64,000 bases of DNA from Candidatus Lustribacter telmatis (lineage in GTDB: Bacteria; Vulcanimicrobiota; Vulcanimicrobiia; Vulcanimicrobiales; Vulcanimicrobiaceae), in NCBI GenBank assembly GCA_003164045.1, contig PLRU01000073.1, positions 143,474-207,473 of the forward strand. Direction: 5' to 3'. Below the pieces are notes generated by a model, which had not been told where the DNA came from, searched no databases, and saw only the letters and a list, made by a program, of their open reading frames with translations. This document shows, in pieces, positions 59,229-64,000 of this stretch (its first letter is position 1; every line of letters starts with the position of its first letter). The position numbers and the translations under genes were made by a program.

Positions 59229-60172
59229 TGTCCTGAGGCGATGAGCGCGGCTGCGTCGATGCGTTCGGGGATGAACTTGTACTTCACCGAGGCGTCGATG
59301 TACGGCTGCACGTCGCGCGCTTCGAGCGTCGTCGCGAACGTCTCGCGCGGAATGCTCTTCACGACGTCGGGCAACGCCCCCGTAAAGCGCGCGACCAGAC
59401 CGACGGTCTCGGCCTGGTGCGTGTTCAGGTAATTTGCCGACTGCGCCATCGCTTGCGCGAAGTGCGTCACGACGTCGGGGTTCTTGCTTGCGAATTCTTT
59501 CGTCGTGAAATATGCGGTCAACAGAAAGCGCTTCGCGATCGCTTCGGACGACCAGCCGAGCACGCGGGCCTTCTTCTCCGACACGGCTTGCGTGAGGTAC
59601 GGATTGGCGAGCGTTACCGCATCAACGCGTCCCGAGTCCAGCGCGATCAGTCCCGCCGACGGCGGCAATTCCAGAAACTTAATCGTGCTCGAGTCGCCGC
59701 CGTTGTTGTCGACCCACGCCATCGTGGCCAGTTGTAACGATCCGCGAACGCTTTGCACCGAGACCGTCTTGCCGTTGAGCTCGCGCGCGTTGCGCAGCGG
59801 TGAATCCGCGCGCACGATCGTGCCGGTGACCGGCGACTCGACGTTGTAGAGCGCGGACGGCGCCACCAGCACGATCTGAATGCCCTTCGAATACGCGGTG
59901 ATCAGCGCCGTGAGACTCGACTTGCCGATGTCGACCGCACCGCCGATGACGGCCGACGCGATGGCCGAACCGCTCGCGTTCGGCGTTAAGGTGACATCGA
60001 GACCAACTTTCCGGAACAAGCCGGCCTCCTGCGCGTAGAGACACGCAACGGCGTCGGAATCTTGAGCGGAGGCGACGCTCAACCGCCGCAGCGCCGGCGC
60101 CTGCGCGGCCGCCGGACGAGTCAGAAGTGCAGCTGAACCGAGCGCAAGGAACGCTCCACGTCGAATCACCAT
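59225..60172 (-). CDS. NMT1/SsuA-like solute-binding protein
   Basis: A 315-residue exported binding protein with a short signal (IRRGAFLALGSAALLTRPA). YAQEAGLFRKVGLDVTLTPN and VIGGAVDIGKSSLTALITAY are family segments. It is the third of three tandem minus-strand binding proteins at 59225-62096. The ATG at 60172 overlaps the previous stop by one base. Ligand unknown. Confidence 0.87.
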   Translation of the reverse strand: MVIRRGAFLALGSAALLTRPAAAQAPALRRLSVASAQDSDAVACLYAQEAGLFRKVGLDVTLTPNASGSAIASAVIGGAVDIGKSSLTALITAYSKGIQIVLVAPSALYNVESPVTGTIVRADSPLRNARELNGKTVSVQSVRGSLQLATMAWVDNNGGDSSTIKFLELPPSAGLIALDSGRVDAVTLANPYLTQAVSEKKARVLGWSSEAIAKRFLLTAYFTTKEFASKNPDVVTHFAQAMAQSANYLNTHQAETVGLVARFTGALPDVVKSIPRETFATTLEARDVQPYIDASVKYKFIPERIDAAALIASGH

Positions 60173-61131
60173 TATCTTAAGGCCAGCGCGCTGATGAGGT
60201 CGCGTGCGGGGAACGATGCTTGCAGAAAGCCGTATTTCGCGGCGACGTCGATGTTCGGTTGAATCGACTGTGGTGTCAGGACGGTCGCGTAGGTTACGCG
60301 CGTGGCCGCTTGCAGCGTGTCCGCTGGAATCTTGGTATAGGCGGTTAGGATCGCCGCCGACTCGCGGTGATGCGCGTTCGCCCAGAGCGCCGTTTCGTGC
60401 ATCGCCGCAATGAAGGCTTTGCTTTCGACCGGATGTGCGGCTACCCAGGGAGCCGTTGCCACCCACATCGAGGGCAAAAAGTTCGGTGCCACCGCGTTGA
60501 ACGAGTTGGCCAGCAAACGCAGCGTATCTTCCGGCTTGCCGATCAGCGGATCGCCCAGCACGTCCATCGTCGCCGTGGCGACGCGTCCTTCGCGCACGGC
60601 CGTCGTCATCTCCGAGAGCGGCAACTCGATGTAGCGGACGCTTTTCGAGTCGCCGCCCGTGCGGTCGATCCAGGCCCGGGCTGCGAAATATGCGATGCCG
60701 GTCAGCCCGGTTACCGCAACGACCTTGCCGGTGAGGTCCTTGCCGCTTTGGATCGTCGAATCGCGCGTCACGGCGAGCAGGCCGGCCGTCGGCGCAGCTC
60801 CAACGTGCAAGTTCGCCGGTGCGATCACCGTGAACGGCAAGCCCTTTTCGTGCGCGAGCGCGACGTTCGTACCGGTCGCGTAACCAATATCGATCGCTCC
60901 CGACGCGACGGCGGATGAAATGGCCGCACCGTTGGTGATCGGCGTGATTTCGACATCGAGCCCCGCCCTCGCAAAGAACCCCATGTCCTTCGCGTAGTAG
61001 ACCTCGGCGCCGATGTCCGATGGAATCGTCGCAACGCGCAGTTTGAACGGGGCCGGCTGCTGCGCACCCGCGCCGGCCGGCGCGAGAGCGGCAAGCAGCA
61101 GCGCGACGATGAGCGCGCGGAAGCCGGGCAC
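60172..61131 (-). CDS. NMT1/SsuA-like solute-binding protein
   Basis: A 319-residue exported binding protein. The signal (FRALIVALLLAALAPAGAGA) precedes FKLRVATIPSDIGAEVYYAK. The core has GFFARAGLDVEITPITNGAA and AVASGAIDIGYATGTNVALA. The likely start is a GTG at 61131, 2 bp after the stop of the upstream gene. It resembles the paralogue that follows. Confidence 0.87.
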   Translation of the reverse strand: MPGFRALIVALLLAALAPAGAGAQQPAPFKLRVATIPSDIGAEVYYAKDMGFFARAGLDVEITPITNGAAISSAVASGAIDIGYATGTNVALAHEKGLPFTVIAPANLHVGAAPTAGLLAVTRDSTIQSGKDLTGKVVAVTGLTGIAYFAARAWIDRTGGDSKSVRYIELPLSEMTTAVREGRVATATMDVLGDPLIGKPEDTLRLLANSFNAVAPNFLPSMWVATAPWVAAHPVESKAFIAAMHETALWANAHHRESAAILTAYTKIPADTLQAATRVTYATVLTPQSIQPNIDVAAKYGFLQASFPARDLISALALR

Positions 61132-61133
61132 GC

Positions 61134-62096
61134 TCAGCGGCCCTTCGCCGAATCGCGCAAGTACGACGAGTCGACGTAGCGCGCCGGATCGTACGCGGTC
61201 ACACCCGGCGCCTTCGGCGAAACCTCAAACACGCGCCGCATGCCGGCGTCGTTCACGGCTAGCGAGGGGTCCATGACGCGCAAGCGCAGTGCATCGGCGA
61301 TCGCGCGCTTGGCGTATGCCGGCGTCGTGCCGAGTTCCGTAACCGCCACCGCTGCGCTCTCGTCGGGATGTGAGGCCATGTATTCGGTGCCGCGGCGTAT
61401 CGCGCGCAAGAGTCCGACGACGGTCGCGCGATGCGCCTTGGCCCACGCGTCGTTCACGATGACCGCCGTAAATTGCCAATCCGGCTCCCAATTTCCGGTC
61501 CAGCCCAAATTGGTGAAGCCCGCGTCTTCGGCTTCGTAGCTCAACGGAAACGGCTGTAACCCAGCGTCAATCGTTCCCGCCTTGAGCAGCTTCCAGCGCG
61601 TCGGGGCGCTGCCGACGGCCGTCATGGTGTAGTCGGCCGAGGTCAGACCAGCGGCTTTTGCGATCTGCGGAATGACGTGCGTCGTGCCTTCGTCCGCCGA
61701 AATCACGCCGAAGTTCGCTCCGCGCAATTGCGCGAGCGTCTTTATCCGCGGCACCGTGATCAAAAAATGGGGCAAGCGGCCGGCGTTGCCGGCCACGATG
61801 CGCAGCGATCCGCTCGGATCGGCGTACGCCGTCTCCGGCCCGAGGATGTTCACCCCAAGCGCGCCCGACTTGAGCTGCGCCGCGACTTGATCTTGCGTTG
61901 CCCCATCGTGAAACGCAACGGTGATGCCCTCATCCTTGAGAAAACCTTGCTTATCGGCGATCCACAACGGCAAAAAGAAAATCGTGCGCGAGTAAATGGG
62001 GAAGTCGATCGTGTCGGCCGCTTGGACCGCCCGCGGAACGATCGCGCCGCTGCACAGCAACGCGAACAACACGAACAAGCGCACGCTGCGGATCAA
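61134..62096 (-). CDS. NMT1-type solute-binding protein
   Basis: A 320-residue exported binding protein, signal IRSVRLFVLFALLCSGAIVP. IADKQGFLKDEGITVAFHDG and AAQLKSGALGVNILGPETAY are the family segments. It has a Trp-rich late region (LGWTGNWEPDWQFTAVIV) unlike its neighbours, so its ligand may differ. It uses a TTG start (62096) overlapping the molybdoenzyme stop (TTGA), so it is cotranscribed with that gene. Confidence 0.85.
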   Translation of the reverse strand: MIRSVRLFVLFALLCSGAIVPRAVQAADTIDFPIYSRTIFFLPLWIADKQGFLKDEGITVAFHDGATQDQVAAQLKSGALGVNILGPETAYADPSGSLRIVAGNAGRLPHFLITVPRIKTLAQLRGANFGVISADEGTTHVIPQIAKAAGLTSADYTMTAVGSAPTRWKLLKAGTIDAGLQPFPLSYEAEDAGFTNLGWTGNWEPDWQFTAVIVNDAWAKAHRATVVGLLRAIRRGTEYMASHPDESAAVAVTELGTTPAYAKRAIADALRLRVMDPSLAVNDAGMRRVFEVSPKAPGVTAYDPARYVDSSYLRDSAKGR

Positions 62097-64000
62097 GCGA
62101 GATTTTCCAACAGCGGCAGGCGGCGGATGCGCTTGCCGGTGAGCGCGAAGTACGCGTTTGCAATGGCAGGCGCTACGGGCGGCGTACCGATTTCACCGGC
62201 GCCCGTCGGCGATGACGTGCTCGGGACGATCGCGATATCGAATGTCGGCGCATCGTGCATGCGCAGGATCTTGTAGTTATCGAAGTTACTCTGATCGGCG
62301 GCGCCGTTGGTGAACGTGATCTTCCCGGTATACGCGGCCGAGAGACCATAGAGGATCGCGCCGGTGACCTGCGTCTCGATCCCATCGAGATTCACCGGCA
62401 GCCCGCAATCGACGGCGGCCCACATGCGATGTACGCGGATACCGCCCGCCGGTGCCGACACTTCCGCAATCAACGCCATCCAGGTGTCGTCCCACACGGT
62501 AAGCGCAACGCCGCGCGCGCGGCCGGGCGCCGTGGGGCTGCCCCAGTCCGCTCGCTTCGCCGCGATGTTGAGTACGTTGCGTGCGCGCGAATAGACCGGC
62601 AGCATCGCGAGCCTGAACGCAACAGGGTCTTTGCCCGCCGCGTGCGCGAGTTCGTCGATGAACGATTCGGTCGGGAAGTAGTTGCCGTTCGCATACGGCG
62701 CACGCCAGGGCCCAACCGGAATCTTGATGTCGAGGTGGTGGAAGTCGACCAGCATGTTCGGGATCGTGTACGCCATGTCGCCGGTGCCGCGAATCACGCC
62801 CGGATCGACGCCCCGATCGAGGTTCGCCACATCGCCGCGCGCGGCAATCGACGACAGCGCGACCGTCTGCGCGTACGCGGCAATCGTGCCGTCGGCGTTG
62901 AGCGTTGCGGCGAGCGCGTTCACCGAACCCGGCCGATACGGATCGTGACGCATGTCGTCTTCGCGCGTCCACACAACTTTGATCGGAACGCCGGCCGCTT
63001 TGGCAACTTCGACCGCGTCGGCGACGAAGTCGACGGAAAGGCGTCGCCCGAAGCCCCCGCCGAGCAGAGTCGAGTTTACCGTAACGGCTGCGATCGGAAG
63101 CCCGGCAATCTTCGCTGCAATTGCTTGCGATGCCGTCGGCACTTGCGTCGGCGCCCACACCGTCACGCGATCGGCGCGCACGTCGGCCGTGGCGTTCATC
63201 GGCTCCATCGGGGCGTGGGCGGCGTACGGAACCTCGTAGGTCGCGCGCACGACGGTTCCGGTTGCGAGCGCCGCACGCGCATCGCCGACGCTCTTGACCA
63301 CCGCGCCCGGCTTCTGCACGAGTTCGTACATCGTCGCCGACATCGCGGGCGACGATGCACTCGCGTTCGGTCCGAACCCGAACGATGGGTTCAGGGCCCG
63401 CCGGCCTTGGAATGCGGCCCACGTGTTGTCGGCCACGACCGCGACGCCGGTCGAAACGGGAAACACGTCGCGCACGCCCGGCACCCGCAGCGCCGCCGCG
63501 CGATCGAACGACGTCACCGTGCCGCCGATTTCCGGCGCCTTCTCGATCGACGCAAAACGCATCCCCGGCACGCGGAAATCGAGTCCAAAAACGGCCGTTC
63601 CGTTCGTCTTCTGCTTGACGTCGAGCCGGCGCGGACGCGTCCCGATCAGCGTGAACTGATCCGGCGTCTTCAGCGTGACGTCGGTCGGAATAGCGAGTGA
63701 CGACGCATCGGCGATCAACTCGCGGTAGTCGGAATGGCGACCGGCCGGCCCGAGCACGGCGCCGGCGCGCGCATGGCAGGTCGCGGGATCGACGCTCCAA
63801 CGCTTCGCGGCCGCGGCAATCAGCATCGTCTTCGCGGTGGCGCCGGCTTTGCGCATGACGGGCGCCATCTGCTTGATCGTTTGGCTGCCGCCGGTGGACA
63901 TCGCGTCGCGGCCCGGCGGATTCCAACGCGCCTCGGCCGGCGCGAGCGAGAAGCGCATCCGGTCGAGCGGCATCTCGAGTTCTTCGGCGACGAGCATCGG
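62093..64000 (-). CDS. Molybdopterin-binding aldehyde/isoquinoline oxidoreductase large subunit, 5' part missing
   Basis: At least 635 residues, cut by the right edge of the window; the N-terminus lies outside. It is of the xanthine-dehydrogenase family, closest in style to the beta subunit of isoquinoline 1-oxidoreductase and membrane aldehyde dehydrogenase. Seen are LLGGGFGRRLSVDFVADAVE, WRAPYANGNYFPTESFIDEL and the Moco/general-base motif TGAGEIGTPPVAPAIANA. Related enzymes hydroxylate N-heterocycles or oxidise aldehydes. It is cotranscribed with the downstream binding proteins. A ring-hydroxylating role fits the Rieske, hydantoinase and amidohydrolase genes nearby; this is inference. Confidence 0.9.
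   Translation of the reverse strand, partial: PMLVAEELEMPLDRMRFSLAPAEARWNPPGRDAMSTGGSQTIKQMAPVMRKAGATAKTMLIAAAAKRWSVDPATCHARAGAVLGPAGRHSDYRELIADASSLAIPTDVTLKTPDQFTLIGTRPRRLDVKQKTNGTAVFGLDFRVPGMRFASIEKAPEIGGTVTSFDRAAALRVPGVRDVFPVSTGVAVVADNTWAAFQGRRALNPSFGFGPNASASSPAMSATMYELVQKPGAVVKSVGDARAALATGTVVRATYEVPYAAHAPMEPMNATADVRADRVTVWAPTQVPTASQAIAAKIAGLPIAAVTVNSTLLGGGFGRRLSVDFVADAVEVAKAAGVPIKVVWTREDDMRHDPYRPGSVNALAATLNADGTIAAYAQTVALSSIAARGDVANLDRGVDPGVIRGTGDMAYTIPNMLVDFHHLDIKIPVGPWRAPYANGNYFPTESFIDELAHAAGKDPVAFRLAMLPVYSRARNVLNIAAKRADWGSPTAPGRARGVALTVWDDTWMALIAEVSAPAGGIRVHRMWAAVDCGLPVNLDGIETQVTGAILYGLSAAYTGKITFTNGAADQSNFDNYKILRMHDAPTFDIAIVPSTSSPTGAGEIGTPPVAPAIANAYFALTGKRIRRLPLLENLA

Noticed and set aside
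1..64000. CRISPR arrays, prophage, transposases, rRNA genes
   Set aside because: None seen: no regular direct repeats, no integrase or transposase genes, no rRNA sequence; only one tRNA.

Overview
The window is a 64 kb piece of a high-GC bacterial chromosome, densely coding, with many 1-4 bp start/stop overlaps (ATGA, GTGA, TTGA) and frequent GTG or TTG starts. The content (organosulfur scavenging, a molybdenum hydroxylase of CO-dehydrogenase type, tripartite tricarboxylate transport, many orphan solute-binding proteins) fits a soil or mineral-surface heterotroph. No rRNA or marker gene allows firm placement; an uncultured Terrabacteria-type lineage such as Candidatus Eremiobacterota is only a guess. 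No phage, IS element, CRISPR array or replication origin is visible.

Region 1 (1-20.4 kb) is a sulfur-acquisition island. A minus-strand operon runs leader peptide - terminator - tRNA-Cys - ssuC - ssuB - ssuA - ssuD - sorA - sorB: sulfonate import, FMNH2-dependent desulfonation and oxidation of the released sulfite. A divergent unit carries a second ssuA. A long minus-strand operon (20.35 to 7.36 kb) holds SsuD-family and other luciferase-like monooxygenases, two DszB-like desulfinases with the Cys-His-Arg triad, a class II aldolase, a second ssuCB pair, two exported binding proteins, two binding-protein-fold proteins without signal peptides, and a 1-Cys peroxiredoxin. All three transcription units begin with a short Cys-rich leader ORF whose ATG lies exactly 7 nt after a -10 box (predicted leaderless start), followed by an intrinsic terminator. 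This looks like cysteine-responsive attenuation, in one case with tRNA-Cys inside the controlled transcript. It is the main discovery of the window.

Region 2 (20.4-36 kb) holds a small membrane protein, an MBL-fold hydrolase, a WrbA-type quinone reductase, a SIS-domain protein and a zeta-crystallin-like quinone oxidoreductase. A minus-strand operon follows with tctA, tctB, a TauD-family dioxygenase, tctC, a D-2-hydroxyacid dehydrogenase, an enolase-superfamily enzyme, an orphan SufD-like protein, an SDR and an exported protein. Then come an MFS exporter, a secreted trypsin-like protease, a small secreted protein and a carboxymuconolactone-decarboxylase-family protein.

Region 3 (36-45.2 kb) is a coxM-S-L-D-E-G-like molybdenum hydroxylase operon whose large subunit lacks the form I CO-dehydrogenase motif, facing a tldD/tldE pair with a tiny Arg-rich ORF. 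A 26-bp perfect inverted repeat follows.

Region 4 (45.2-64 kb) is an unidentified catabolic cluster. It has two amidohydrolases, two creatinase/prolidase-fold proteins (the first with altered metal ligands, the second with no recognisable catalytic motif), hydantoinase/oxoprolinase subunits HyuA and HyuB, a Rieske protein, a ThDP enzyme, a VOC protein and six solute-binding proteins, but no permease or ATPase inside the window. It ends in a truncated aldehyde/isoquinoline-oxidoreductase-type molybdoenzyme.
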